Source of the DNA: Candidatus Pelagibacter sp.
Lineage (GTDB): Bacteria; Pseudomonadota; Alphaproteobacteria; Pelagibacterales; Pelagibacteraceae
Assembly (NCBI GenBank): GCA_028097945.1
Contig: JAOHFJ010000001.1
Span: forward strand, 1-64,000
Length of the DNA stretch: 64,000 nucleotides
Reading direction: 5' to 3'
This document shows positions 1-8,455 of this stretch, piece by piece. A program made the position numbers and the translations under genes. Positions within the stretch are counted from its first letter, which is position 1. The number at the start of each line of letters is the position of its first letter. A model generated the notes under the pieces. That model had not been told where the DNA came from and made no database searches. It saw only the letters and a list, made by a program, of their open reading frames with translations.

Positions 1-755
1 TTATAATATGTTCGTTTTAAATTGAGCATCAAAGGGTAAAATTGCTGATTTGAAATCTGTATTTTATTTATTTTTAAAACTTTGCAAATTTTAGATTTAA
101 CAACTGAATTAATGTCTTTTTTTGGAAACTCTTTATCTACGCTCCACACAAATGAAAAATTATTTTTTGAAAAAGGAAGTATTGCTAGTGGTCCATCTTT
201 TAAAAAATATTGAGCAGTATTCAAATTCTTCAAGTTGTGTTTAACGTAACCAGTGATAGCGATTTCTTTGTAATCTTTATTTAACGATCTTTTATCAACT
301 ATACTTTGATAAATTTTAGAGGATCTACCTAAGCATAATATTTTAATATCATAACTATCTAAATCTTTAAGTTCGTTAATATTTTTTTGAAAGATCTTGA
401 TTTTTTTCTTTTTAATTTCTTTAATTAAAATGTCTTTGATTTTGTCATTCTCAAAAACATACATAAGATTTTTACTATCTTCATTAAAGTTTAAGAATTT
501 CATGTTCCGATCTTTTGTCTCGTAAAAAAGATCGATCTTTTTGGAAGGCCAAAATAATTTTTTGTCGAGGTTGTCTATGACTTTATTAAGAAACTCATAG
601 TTAGAGGCAGATATAGCTGTTGTTCGCCTATCTTTAGAATGCTTGTTTTTTCTAGATAATAAGTGGACTTCTAAGCCTTCTAATTTGTTTAATGCTAAAG
701 CAGTCATTAAACCTGAAAGACCGTCTCCAACTACGCAAATTCTCTGTTTTTTCAT
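1..755 (-). CDS. UbiH/COQ6-type FAD monooxygenase (partial)
   Basis: Partial gene that runs off the left edge, leaving 251 N-terminal codons. The start ATG (753-755) is followed by a dinucleotide-binding beta-alpha-beta fold reading CVVGDGLSGLMTALAL, then RRTTAIS near residue 45, a hallmark of the UbiH/UbiF/COQ6 flavin monooxygenases that hydroxylate the ubiquinone ring. The last visible residues (FYPL, then an Arg-Tyr-Tyr stretch) match the segment just before the family's GD-x-AH FAD motif, which lies outside the window. The usual GxGxxG is GDGLSG here. It is divergent from ftsK. Which ring position is hydroxylated cannot be told from the fragment. Confidence 0.75.
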   Translation of the reverse strand, partial: MKKQRICVVGDGLSGLMTALALNKLEGLEVHLLSRKNKHSKDRRTTAISASNYEFLNKVIDNLDKKLFWPSKKIDLFYETKDRNMKFLNFNEDSKNLMYVFENDKIKDILIKEIKKKKIKIFQKNINELKDLDSYDIKILCLGRSSKIYQSIVDKRSLNKDYKEIAITGYVKHNLKNLNTAQYFLKDGPLAILPFSKNNFSFVWSVDKEFPKKDINSVVKSKICKVLKINKIQISNQQFYPLMLNLKRTYY

Positions 756-811
756 ATTAAAATTTTTCTCACTTTCATAAAAATGGTAAAAAGTACGTAA
801 AACGATTCGAT

Positions 812-2908
812 ATGAATACAAACTTTTTAAATAGTTTAACAAATTTTTTAAAAAAACGAACCTTTGAATTTATAGGATTAATCTTAATTTCTACGAGTAT
901 CGGTCTAGCAATAGCTTTTACAACATATTCACCAGAAGATCCTTCATTTGTCCATGGTGATAGGGAATTTGAGGTTAAAAATTTCTTTGGAATCTATGGC
1001 AGTAGTATTGCTGATTTTCTCCTACAGAGTTTTGGTCTCGTTTCATTTTTAATTTTGGCTAATTTTTTATTTTGGGGAATTAATTTAATAATTCAAAAAG
1101 AAATTAAGAGAATAGTTCTAAAATTATTTCTAGTAGTTTCATATTTGATCTTAGGTACCATTTTTATTTATATTACCTTTAACAATTCATTCTGGCTTAT
1201 CGACAATGGTAACTCGGGATTTGTTGGAAAGATTGGTTATGAGTTTTTAAGCACATGGTTTCCATATATTGATAATACATATTCTGCTTACGGTTTGTTA
1301 TTACTAACTCTAATTTTTTTTATTTTTTCTGCTGATTTAAATGTAAAGAAAATTATTGGTGGGACTTTTTCTATAATCGCTTCCTTGTTTAGAAGAAAGG
1401 AAAGTACTATTCCTGATGTGAATTTAGAAGCAGATTCTATAGAGGAGAAAAGTGAAATCATTGAAAGACCGCAACAATCATTTTCTTTTGGTGACTTGAC
1501 TAAATCAGAAAAACAAACAACTAGTTTAAGATCAAAATATAAACTTCCAGCAATAGAATATTTAGACAAAAGCTCTACGAAACTTAGTGCATCAGAATTA
1601 AATAAAAATCGGCCTGATGGTGAATTTATGGAGAAAATTCTTTTAGATTTTGGTATTGATGGAAAAATTAAAGCTATCAATAATGGTCCTGTTGTTAGTT
1701 TGTATGAATTTGAACCAGCGCCGGGTGTAAAAGTTTCCAAGATAATAAACTTATCCGAGGATTTGGCACGTAACACTAGTTCAACATCTGCAAGGGTTTC
1801 GGTAATACCTGGTAAAAATACAGTAGGCATCGAAATACCAAACGACACAAGAGAAAGCGTATCACTTCGAGAAATTATCTCTTACGAAAAGTTTCAAAAA
1901 AAAGATGTTAAATTACCTATAGCACTTGGAAAAAGCATCTCTGGTATGCCAATAGTTGGGGACCTTACTTCAATGCCTCATTTATTAATTGCTGGGACTA
2001 CAGGTTCAGGTAAGTCGGTTTGTATTAATACGATTATTGTTTCATTACTTTACAAATTAAATCCTGATCTTTGTAAATTTATTTTAATTGATCCTAAAAT
2101 GTTAGAACTATCAACTTACGAAGGTATTCCTCATTTATTAACTCCAGTAATCACCGATGCAAAAAAAGCAACATCTGCTTTGGCTTGGACGGTGAAAGAA
2201 ATGAATAGCAGATACAAGCTTATGAGCAAAGTTGGGGTGAGAAACATCGATGGTTACAATGCCAAACATAAATTAAAAATGCCTTACATTGTAGTAGTAG
2301 TTGATGAGATGTCAGATTTAATGCTTGTTGCTGGCAAAGAAATAGAAAACTATATTCAAAAATTATCGCAAATGGCAAGAGCTGCAGGAATTCATATTAT
2401 CATGGCAACGCAAAGACCAAGTGTGGATGTTATCACTGGTACAATTAAAGCAAACTTTCCAACAAGAGTTTCTTTTCAAGTGAGTTCTAAAATAGATAGC
2501 AGAACAATATTAGGAGAGCAGGGCGCAGAACAGCTTTTAGGTAAAGGTGATATGTTATTCATGTCGTCAGCAAATAGAATTGTTAGAATTCACGGTCCTT
2601 TTGTTTCAGAGGATGAGATAGAGAAAATTGTTAACTCGATTAGAGCTCAAGGTGAGCCAGATTATATGGATGAAATTACTGCACATACAAGTAGTGAAAC
2701 CTCTTCGACAGCAGAAGGAGATAGCGATGAAGACGAACTATATTCACAAGCAGTTGATATAATTAAATCAGAAGGAAAGGCTTCGACGAGTTTCTTACAA
2801 AGAAAATTACAAATTGGCTACAATAGAGCAGCTAGAATTATTGATATGATGGAAGAAAAAGGTATTGTCAGTAAAGCAAATCATGTTGGTAAACGTGAAG
2901 TTCTATAA
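812..2908 (+). CDS. ftsK: DNA translocase FtsK
   Basis: Septal DNA pump that moves chromosome termini and aids dimer resolution at division. The 698-residue protein has hydrophobic segments through about residue 190 (membrane anchor), a short linker, and the RecA-like motor with Walker A GTTGSGKS at residues 395-402 and Walker B ending D498-E499. The C-terminal winged-helix gamma domain begins near residue 635 (DELYSQAVDII) and would read KOPS-type polar sequences. It is shorter than E. coli FtsK because the long Pro/Gln linker is missing, which is common in alphaproteobacteria. The next gene, lolA, overlaps its 3' end. Confidence 0.96.
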   Translation: MNTNFLNSLTNFLKKRTFEFIGLILISTSIGLAIAFTTYSPEDPSFVHGDREFEVKNFFGIYGSSIADFLLQSFGLVSFLILANFLFWGINLIIQKEIKRIVLKLFLVVSYLILGTIFIYITFNNSFWLIDNGNSGFVGKIGYEFLSTWFPYIDNTYSAYGLLLLTLIFFIFSADLNVKKIIGGTFSIIASLFRRKESTIPDVNLEADSIEEKSEIIERPQQSFSFGDLTKSEKQTTSLRSKYKLPAIEYLDKSSTKLSASELNKNRPDGEFMEKILLDFGIDGKIKAINNGPVVSLYEFEPAPGVKVSKIINLSEDLARNTSSTSARVSVIPGKNTVGIEIPNDTRESVSLREIISYEKFQKKDVKLPIALGKSISGMPIVGDLTSMPHLLIAGTTGSGKSVCINTIIVSLLYKLNPDLCKFILIDPKMLELSTYEGIPHLLTPVITDAKKATSALAWTVKEMNSRYKLMSKVGVRNIDGYNAKHKLKMPYIVVVVDEMSDLMLVAGKEIENYIQKLSQMARAAGIHIIMATQRPSVDVITGTIKANFPTRVSFQVSSKIDSRTILGEQGAEQLLGKGDMLFMSSANRIVRIHGPFVSEDEIEKIVNSIRAQGEPDYMDEITAHTSSETSSTAEGDSDEDELYSQAVDIIKSEGKASTSFLQRKLQIGYNRAARIIDMMEEKGIVSKANHVGKREVL

Positions 2909-3443
2909 AATTTTCACAATATTTATTTTATTATCAGCTAATCTTTCTGCTGATGAAAAAGATCAAATAGTCACTCAATTAAATAATTTAAATTCCTTAG
3001 AATTTACCTTTGATCAAGTGGTGAATGACAAAACTGAGAAGGGGAGTTGCCTTTTAGAATTTCCTGGAAAATTAAAGTGTAATTATTTTGATGATAAGAA
3101 AAAAGAATTAATAATAAATAAAAAAAAGTTAGCTATAACTCAGAAAAGATATAATAAGACATATTATTATCCCATTTCAAAATCTCCATTCCTAAATATT
3201 TTATATAAAGATAAACTTTTAGAAATTGTAAAATCTGGAGAGGTAGAATTATCTGATCAACTTATAAAGTTAGTTTATTTAGATGATAATCAGATAACAG
3301 TTTTCTTTGACAAAAGAACATTAGATTTAAAAGGTTGGCAAATAATTGATCAGTATAACAACAATATAAATTTCTCTTTGAACATAGTTGCTAAAAATGA
3401 TGTCTTTAAAAAAGGAACTTTTAAAATTCCTGAGATGAATTAA
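2883..3443 (+). CDS. lolA: Outer-membrane lipoprotein carrier LolA-like protein
   Basis: Predicted periplasmic chaperone that ferries lipoproteins from LolCDE to the outer membrane. A hydrophobic signal peptide (FYKIFTIFILLSANLSA) is followed by LolA-type sequence: a QLNNLNSLEFTFDQ opening, a beta-strand pattern with LLEFPGKLKCNY, and a C-terminal LKGWQIIDQ strand. The ATG at 2883 overlaps ftsK by 26 bases; a TTG at 2865 and GTG at 2895 are alternatives. The ftsK-lolA pairing is standard in proteobacteria and supports the assignment, since the sequence itself is divergent. It converges with the acetyltransferase gene, the two stop codons overlapping. Confidence 0.82.
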   Translation: MLVNVKFYKIFTIFILLSANLSADEKDQIVTQLNNLNSLEFTFDQVVNDKTEKGSCLLEFPGKLKCNYFDDKKKELIINKKKLAITQKRYNKTYYYPISKSPFLNILYKDKLLEIVKSGEVELSDQLIKLVYLDDNQITVFFDKRTLDLKGWQIIDQYNNNINFSLNIVAKNDVFKKGTFKIPEMN

Positions 3444-3946
3444 GCTACGAAATCGATTTCTTCTTCTTTAAATATTTCAAAACCTTTTGACTTGTAATTT
3501 TGCAGAGCATGTTTGTGGTCTAAACTACAAGTGTGGACCCACATTCTTACTGGATTCTTTCTCGATGCACTGGCGATGGCGTGATTAACAAGAGTTGCTC
3601 CTAGTTTTAGGCCTCTAAATTCTTTTAATACTCCCATATTTATTAATTCTACTTCGTTAGAACTTGGATGATATTCTTGCTCATAATAACCAACAAGATC
3701 TTCGCCTTTTTTTAAAACATGTGTTTCTAAATTTTTATTTGTTACGTACTTTATCCATTCTTTATCAGACCAAAGAAGTCTATCTCTCCAATAATGATCT
3801 AGACCTATTTGTTTGTAAAAAAATTTATTTAGTTGAAAATCATTTTTGTCATCCAAAATAATTTTATAATTTTCAGGAAGATTAAGATCGATAGTATTAG
3901 AAAAATCTTTTATCTCTAAAAAATATCTTTTTATTCTTGAAACCAT
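3440..3946 (-). CDS. GNAT-family N-acetyltransferase
   Basis: A 168-residue protein with the acetyl-CoA-binding signature of the GNAT fold: VELINMGVLKEFRGLKLGATLVNHAI, where the R-G-x-x-[LG]-G-x-x-L motif A forms the pyrophosphate-binding loop, followed by a helix and a final strand (YKSKGFEIFKEEE). The N-terminal half is typical variable acceptor-binding sequence. The substrate cannot be predicted. It is the last gene of the histidine operon transcript, with its start abutting the HIT gene's stop, so it is probably co-transcribed; nothing ties it to histidine synthesis directly. Confidence 0.8.
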   Translation of the reverse strand: MVSRIKRYFLEIKDFSNTIDLNLPENYKIILDDKNDFQLNKFFYKQIGLDHYWRDRLLWSDKEWIKYVTNKNLETHVLKKGEDLVGYYEQEYHPSSNEVELINMGVLKEFRGLKLGATLVNHAIASASRKNPVRMWVHTCSLDHKHALQNYKSKGFEIFKEEEIDFVA

Positions 3947-4302
3947 TAGTTCACCATCTTTCCAATCTTTTCGCCTGCAAAAACATGAAAATGAAGGTGA
4001 GGAACTTCTTGTCCTCCGTCGTTGCCAATATTTGTAAGAGCTCTATAACCTTTATCTTTTGAACCCATTAAGTTTGCTACGTGTGTAACCGCTTTATTTA
4101 ATTCAACAATCTCTTTATCAGAGGCTTTATTATTGAAATCATCTAGATCAACATATTCACCTTTTGGTATTACCAATACGTGCACTTTCTTTTGAGGATT
4201 AACATCATGAAAGGCTAAAACATGATCATTTTCATAAACTTTTTTACAAGGAATTTCTCCCCTTAAAATTTTTGCGAATATATTATTTTTGTCGTAGCTC
4301 AT
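3946..4302 (-). CDS. HIT-family (HinT-like) nucleotide hydrolase
   Basis: Small histidine-triad protein of 118 residues, the normal length for the HinT branch, which hydrolyses purine nucleoside phosphoramidates and aminoacyl-AMP. The triad HLHFHVF places His102, His104 and His106, and the N-terminal IFAKILRGEIPCKKVYENDHVLAFHDVNP is the classic HIT nucleotide pocket. Its start codon overlaps the 3' end of hisE by four bases, so it belongs to the his operon transcript. HIT genes near hisE are frequent in alphaproteobacteria. Physiological role is uncertain. Confidence 0.92.
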   Translation of the reverse strand: MSYDKNNIFAKILRGEIPCKKVYENDHVLAFHDVNPQKKVHVLVIPKGEYVDLDDFNNKASDKEIVELNKAVTHVANLMGSKDKGYRALTNIGNDGGQEVPHLHFHVFAGEKIGKMVN

Positions 4303-4571
4303 TTTTGTCTTTTTTTAAGTTCACTCATTACATCTTCTATCTTAATATTATTAGCCTCGAGATAAACCATCAAATGATAAATTACATCTGCTGCCTCGTG
4401 TATTTTGTTAGAATTTTTTTCTACAGCCTCTATTAATTCTCCTATTTCTTCTTTAACTTTTGCAACGCTTAAACTTTTATCGTTAAGAAGTTTACTTGTA
4501 TAAGATTTATCAGGAGAAGAATTTTTTCTTTCTCTAATAGTTTTCATTAACTGTTCTAGGTTTTCAAACAT
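4299..4571 (-). CDS. hisE: Phosphoribosyl-ATP pyrophosphatase HisE
   Basis: Second step of histidine biosynthesis: removal of pyrophosphate from phosphoribosyl-ATP. The 90-residue all-helical protein has the MazG-like metal motif EEIGELIEAVEK followed by EAADVIYHLMVYLEANN, matching stand-alone HisE; there is no fused HisI domain. It lies one base after hisF and overlaps the HIT gene. hisI, hisG, hisD and hisC are not in the window, so the pathway is split between loci. Confidence 0.95.
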   Translation of the reverse strand: MFENLEQLMKTIRERKNSSPDKSYTSKLLNDKSLSVAKVKEEIGELIEAVEKNSNKIHEAADVIYHLMVYLEANNIKIEDVMSELKKRQK

Positions 4572-4572
4572 C

Positions 4573-5331
4573 TTATAATCTTACCGATACATTTTTAGAA
4601 TTCAAATATTCTTTAGCTTCTTTAATTTTATATTCACCATAGTGGAAAATAGAAGCAGCAAGAACAGCGCTCGCTCCACCTTTAACTATGCCATCGTGGA
4701 GATGATCTAAAGTGCCTACACCACCAGAGGCAATAACAGGAATATTCGTGCTATCTGTAATTACTTTTAATAATTCAACATCATAACCAGACTTTGTTCC
4801 GTCTCTATCCATAGAAGTTAATAAAATTTCACCAGCTCCATTTGTTTCAACTTGTTTAGCAAATTCTACAACATCAATACCTGTTTTGTTTCTTCCACCA
4901 TGTGTAAAGACTTCCCATTTATTATCTGAAACTTTTTTAGCATCGATAGCCACAACAATACATTGAGAACCAAATTTTTTGGAAGCCTCATTCACAAAAC
5001 TAACGTCTTTAACTGCTGCTGTATTTATAGAAACCTTATCTGCTCCTGCTAATAATAAATCGGTGATATTTTGAATAGTTCTGACTCCACCTCCAACGGT
5101 TAAAGGAACAAAACATTCTTTTGCAGTTTTTCTTACGATATCAATAATTGTATCTCTATTTTCGTTTGATGCAGTAATATCTAAAAAACAAATCTCATCA
5201 GCTCCACCATCGCTGTAGATCTTAGCTTGTTCGACTGGATCTCCAGCATCTTTTAATTCAACAAAGTTGATGCCTTTAACTACTCTTCCATTCTTAACAT
5301 CAAGACAAGGTATAATTCTATTTTTAAGCAC
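4573..5331 (-). CDS. hisF: Imidazole glycerol phosphate synthase cyclase subunit HisF
   Basis: The (beta/alpha)8-barrel cyclase that uses ammonia delivered by HisH to make imidazole glycerol phosphate and AICAR. It is 252 residues, the normal length. The catalytic Asp11 is in [15 protein letters not shown], and the second catalytic Asp is in VVAIDAKK. Phosphate-binding loops read VGGGVRT and IASGGVG. Its start overlaps the 3' end of hisA by eight bases, indicating translational coupling. The AICAR by-product feeds purH, which is also in this window at 20321-21871. Confidence 0.98.
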   Translation of the reverse strand: MLKNRIIPCLDVKNGRVVKGINFVELKDAGDPVEQAKIYSDGGADEICFLDITASNENRDTIIDIVRKTAKECFVPLTVGGGVRTIQNITDLLLAGADKVSINTAAVKDVSFVNEASKKFGSQCIVVAIDAKKVSDNKWEVFTHGGRNKTGIDVVEFAKQVETNGAGEILLTSMDRDGTKSGYDVELLKVITDSTNIPVIASGGVGTLDHLHDGIVKGGASAVLAASIFHYGEYKIKEAKEYLNSKNVSVRL

Positions 5332-6049
5332 TGATCTCCTTAGCTAACTCATCTAGTTTTATATCACCATCATAAATAGCTTTACCAACAATAATACCTT
5401 CAATTTTTTTATTATTTAATTCTTTGGCTTTCTTAATATCGTTTATTGAAGAAACCCCCCCTGAAATCACAACAGGACAATTAGAAAGCTCTGCAATTTT
5501 TACTGTCTCGTCTAAGTTAGGGCTAGTTTTCATTCCATCTCTGTTAATGTCTGTGTAAATAATTCGGCTCACTCCATAGCTATTGACTTCTTTAAGAAAA
5601 TCTATGGTTTTAACATTTAGATTTTCTCTCCAACCTGACACAGAAAGATTTCCATTCTTTGCGTCTAATCCTAGAGCAATTTGACCTATAAATTTTTTAC
5701 AGGCCTCTTTTAAAAATTCTTTATTTTTAATCGCACCGCTTCCTAAAATTACTTTATCAACACCCGCATCGATATATTGCTTGATGCTATTGAGGGATCT
5801 AACACCGCCACCTATTTCAATCTTTAAATCATATTTGCTTACTATTTCTTGAATAACATTTAAGTTTACTGTCTTACCAGTTATGGCGCCATCTAAATCA
5901 ACAATGTGCAAATTTTTAAAACCGTGATCCTTATATTTGCCAGCTTGATCAATAGGTGAAGTTTCATACTCAGTTTTATTTTCAAAGTCTCCCTTGATCA
6001 ATCTCACACATTTTTTATCTTTTATATCAATTGCTGGAAATATTTTCAT
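5324..6049 (-). CDS. hisA: Phosphoribosylformimino-AICAR-phosphate isomerase HisA
   Basis: Amadori isomerase of histidine synthesis, a (beta/alpha)8 barrel related to HisF. It has 241 residues, with catalytic Asp8 ([14 protein letters not shown]), a second conserved Asp-rich site [11 protein letters not shown], and phosphate loops IGGGVRS and ISGGVSS. The start ATG lies inside the end of the upstream unknown gene (23-base overlap), and the end overlaps hisF. Strict HisA rather than PriA is inferred from its place beside hisF and the absence of a trp context. Confidence 0.97.
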   Translation of the reverse strand: MKIFPAIDIKDKKCVRLIKGDFENKTEYETSPIDQAGKYKDHGFKNLHIVDLDGAITGKTVNLNVIQEIVSKYDLKIEIGGGVRSLNSIKQYIDAGVDKVILGSGAIKNKEFLKEACKKFIGQIALGLDAKNGNLSVSGWRENLNVKTIDFLKEVNSYGVSRIIYTDINRDGMKTSPNLDETVKIAELSNCPVVISGGVSSINDIKKAKELNNKKIEGIIVGKAIYDGDIKLDELAKEISA

Positions 6050-6593
6050 TTATAACCTTATCTAAGTATTTTTTAAATAATGTAACAGCATCATCTCTCA
6101 GTTCTATTGGAAAAATTTTAACTTCTCTTGTGTTATCAAAATCTTTTCCCACTTTTCTTAAATCCACCTCTAAATATGGTGCGCTTTCTAAATCTTTTTG
6201 TCTAAAATGAAAACCAGAGTTATAGTTGTGCTCATTTTTATAAGATAAATACCAACACACGTACTCTTTACCACTTATCATGCTTCCTCCGACTTTGACA
6301 CGACTTCCAACCTTGTTTTTTGACCAATCATAATTGTTTTTTAATTCATTAAATATTTCTGTAAGTAAATCTTGTGCTTTTTTACTTTTTGAGCCCAAAA
6401 CTTTTTTGGTAGCATTAGGAAATTTAATTCTCATTTTTTTTTCAACTGCGCTTACTAAAGCTTCACGTTCCACGTCATCAATGTCAGAGTTTTCATTAAT
6501 ATTATTGAAAAAGTTAATCAATTCCTCTTTAGAAAGTTCCTTATTTTCAATAATATTTAATGCGTTTGTTACAAGTTTAGAAAAACCACTCAT
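6027..6593 (-). CDS. Uncharacterised protein encoded between hisH and hisA
   Basis: I do not recognise this 188-residue protein as a named family. It is soluble, with no signal peptide or membrane segment. Residues 1-75 are helical and charged. The C-terminal part is richer in aromatic and beta-type residues (KVGGSMISGKEYVCWYLSYKN, then FHFRQKDLE and YLEVDLRKVG). Its ATG overlaps the hisH stop as ATGA and its 3' end overlaps hisA by 23 bases, so it is locked into the his operon by translational coupling. That placement suggests a link to histidine or AICAR metabolism, but this is inference only. Composition matches its neighbours. Confidence 0.85.
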   Translation of the reverse strand: MSGFSKLVTNALNIIENKELSKEELINFFNNINENSDIDDVEREALVSAVEKKMRIKFPNATKKVLGSKSKKAQDLLTEIFNELKNNYDWSKNKVGSRVKVGGSMISGKEYVCWYLSYKNEHNYNSGFHFRQKDLESAPYLEVDLRKVGKDFDNTREVKIFPIELRDDAVTLFKKYLDKVINENISSN

Positions 6594-7216
6594 ATTTTTA
6601 TAAAGTTATCTATCATTTTTAATCCAATTTTATCGCTCTTCTCAGGGTGAAATTGTGTTCCAAATATATTGTCTCTTTCGACTGAACAAACAATCTTTGA
6701 TGAATACTCTGTTGTTGCTGAAATGACTGATTTATCTTCAGGGATGAATTCATAGCTGTGCACGAAATACATATGAGATTTATTTTTGATGTCTTTAAAT
6801 ATTTTGCTTTCTTTTTGTATTTCAATTTCGTTCCAGCCAATGTGAGGAAGTTTATATTTTCCTTCTTGGTTATCAATTTTAGAAACTTTACCTGAAATCC
6901 AACCTAATCCTTTTGTTTCTGCTTCTTCATAACCAATGTCAGCAAACATTTGTAAACCTACACAAATGCCTAATAAAGGTTTTTTATTTGTTATCGCAAA
7001 TTCATTAAGCGTTTCAACCAAACCATTAATACTATTTAAAGAATCTACACAGCTTTTAAATGATCCTTGACCGGGTAATACGATCTTATCACTAGATTTA
7101 ATTTTCTTTATATCTGAAGTTACTTCTAGATTAACTTTACCTTTAGCGGCCTCTGTAAAAGAGTTAATGACTGAGCTTATATTGCCCGATTGGTAGTCAA
7201 CAATTGTGACGTTCAT
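6590..7216 (-). CDS. hisH: Imidazole glycerol phosphate synthase glutaminase subunit HisH
   Basis: Class I glutamine amidotransferase that feeds ammonia to HisF. It has 208 residues from the ATG at 7216; a TTG one codon upstream is less likely. The catalytic triad is visible: Cys85 in GICVGLQMF, and His190 and Glu192 in GTQFHPEKS. The N-terminal VTIVDYQSGNISSV and the VLPGQGSF oxyanion-region motif are typical. It lies five bases after hisB and overlaps the following unknown gene by ATGA. The partner hisF is two genes downstream. Confidence 0.97.
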   Translation of the reverse strand: MNVTIVDYQSGNISSVINSFTEAAKGKVNLEVTSDIKKIKSSDKIVLPGQGSFKSCVDSLNSINGLVETLNEFAITNKKPLLGICVGLQMFADIGYEEAETKGLGWISGKVSKIDNQEGKYKLPHIGWNEIEIQKESKIFKDIKNKSHMYFVHSYEFIPEDKSVISATTEYSSKIVCSVERDNIFGTQFHPEKSDKIGLKMIDNFIKI

Positions 7217-7221
7217 CAAAT

Positions 7222-7812
7222 TTAAATAGAGCCTTTGGTCGAAGGTATTGAGTTTTTAATTCTTTTATCAACTTCTAGAGCATCTTTTAACGATCTAGCT
7301 AAACCTTTGTAACAAGACTCAATTTTGTGGTGACTATTTTCACCATATATATTTTCCACGTGTAAAGTGACGCCGGCTGACTGAGAGAAAGCCTGGAACC
7401 ATTCTTTAAAAAGTTCTGTATCCATCTCACCTAATTTTTCAACTTTTAAATTTACTTTCCAAATTAAATAAGGTCGGTTTGATACATCAATAGATACTCT
7501 GCTTAATGTTTCATCCATTGGTATCATAGTTGAGGCATATCTTCTTATACCTTTTCGATTACCGGCAGCTTTTTTAATTGCTTCACCAATAGCTATACCT
7601 GTGTCTTCAGTAGTATGATGTAAATCAATGTGAGTATCACCTTTTGCACTTACTTCTAAATCTATTAACGAGTGCTTTGACAGCTGTTCCAACATGTGGT
7701 CTAGAAAACCTATTCCAGTTTTAATTTTATATTTACCTTTACCGTCTAAGTTAACAGAAACGGAAATACTGGTTTCTTTTGTTTTTCTACTAATTTTTGC
7801 TTTTCTTGCCAT
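7222..7812 (-). CDS. hisB: Imidazoleglycerol-phosphate dehydratase HisB
   Basis: Mn-dependent dehydratase of histidine synthesis, monofunctional (196 residues) without the phosphatase domain of enteric HisB. The metal-binding histidines are in [28 protein letters not shown] and the C-terminal [12 protein letters not shown]. It is the first gene of the minus-strand his operon; its promoter must lie in the 102-base gap shared with hslV. That gap holds a TATAAT-like hexamer and a 10-base inverted repeat (7821-7872). Confidence 0.97.
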   Translation of the reverse strand: MARKAKISRKTKETSISVSVNLDGKGKYKIKTGIGFLDHMLEQLSKHSLIDLEVSAKGDTHIDLHHTTEDTGIAIGEAIKKAAGNRKGIRRYASTMIPMDETLSRVSIDVSNRPYLIWKVNLKVEKLGEMDTELFKEWFQAFSQSAGVTLHVENIYGENSHHKIESCYKGLARSLKDALEVDKRIKNSIPSTKGSI

Positions 7813-7820
7813 AAATTATC

Positions 7821-7872
7821 TCTGATTTATATTTGATATATATATAATCGGTCATTTTATCAATAAATCAGA
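7821..7872. promoter_or_regulatory. Inverted repeat in divergent hisB/hslV promoter region
   Basis: TCTGATTTAT at 7821-7830 is repeated in inverse orientation as ATAAATCAGA at 7863-7872, leaving 32 bases between that contain TATATATAATCGG, a good -10-like element (TATAAT at 7843-7848). The arms are perfect over 10 bases. They flank the likely promoter of hslV and/or the his operon. A dimeric regulator or DNA loop is possible, but in such AT-rich DNA a chance repeat cannot be excluded. Confidence 0.35.
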
Positions 7873-7914
7873 TTTACTATTGAAGATCCCAAATTAATCT
7901 CCACATATAACATT

Positions 7915-8454
7915 ATGAATACAGCTGAAAAGTGGCATGGAACAACAATTGTCTTACTAAGAAAAAACGGAGAAACTGTAGTTGCTGGAGACGGGCAAGT
8001 TAGTTTGGGTAATACTGTTTTAAAAAGTAAAGCAAAGAAAGTAAGAAAAATTGAAAGCAGAGGAGTGATTGCAGGATTTGCTGGATCAACAGCCGATGCC
8101 CTTACGTTATTTGAGAGGCTGGAGGCTAAACTTGAAAAACATGCAGGTAATTTACAAAGAGCTGCAGTAGAATTAGCAAAAGATTGGAGAAGTGATAAGT
8201 TTTTAAGAAGATTGGAAGCTTTAATGGCTGTGGCAGATAAAAAACACAGTTTTATAATTTCTGGAACAGGAGATGTTTTAGAACCAGAAGATGGTATAAT
8301 TGGAATTGGATCAGGTGGAAACTATGCTCTCGCAGCAGCAAAAGTACTAGCTGAAACAGATATGAGTGCTGAAGATATAGCTAGAAAATCTATTAAAGTA
8401 GCATCTGACATATGTGTATTTACAAATAACAACGTTACAGTAGAAAAAGTTTAA
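7915..8454 (+). CDS. hslV: ATP-dependent protease subunit HslV
   Basis: Proteasome-like threonine peptidase of the HslUV (ClpQY) protease. In the 179-residue precursor [13 protein letters not shown] shows the processing site, and Thr10 would become the N-terminal nucleophile after removal of a short propeptide. [12 protein letters not shown] and a catalytic Lys in SKAKKVRKI follow, and [15 protein letters not shown] is the conserved beta-hairpin region. The stop is one base before hslU, the usual operon order. Confidence 0.98.
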   Translation: MNTAEKWHGTTIVLLRKNGETVVAGDGQVSLGNTVLKSKAKKVRKIESRGVIAGFAGSTADALTLFERLEAKLEKHAGNLQRAAVELAKDWRSDKFLRRLEALMAVADKKHSFIISGTGDVLEPEDGIIGIGSGGNYALAAAKVLAETDMSAEDIARKSIKVASDICVFTNNNVTVEKV

Positions 8455-8455
8455 C

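Noticed and set aside
1288..1848. Long minus-strand frame opposite ftsK
   Set aside because: Shadow of the ftsK coding strand; no recognisable domain and no room for expression signals.
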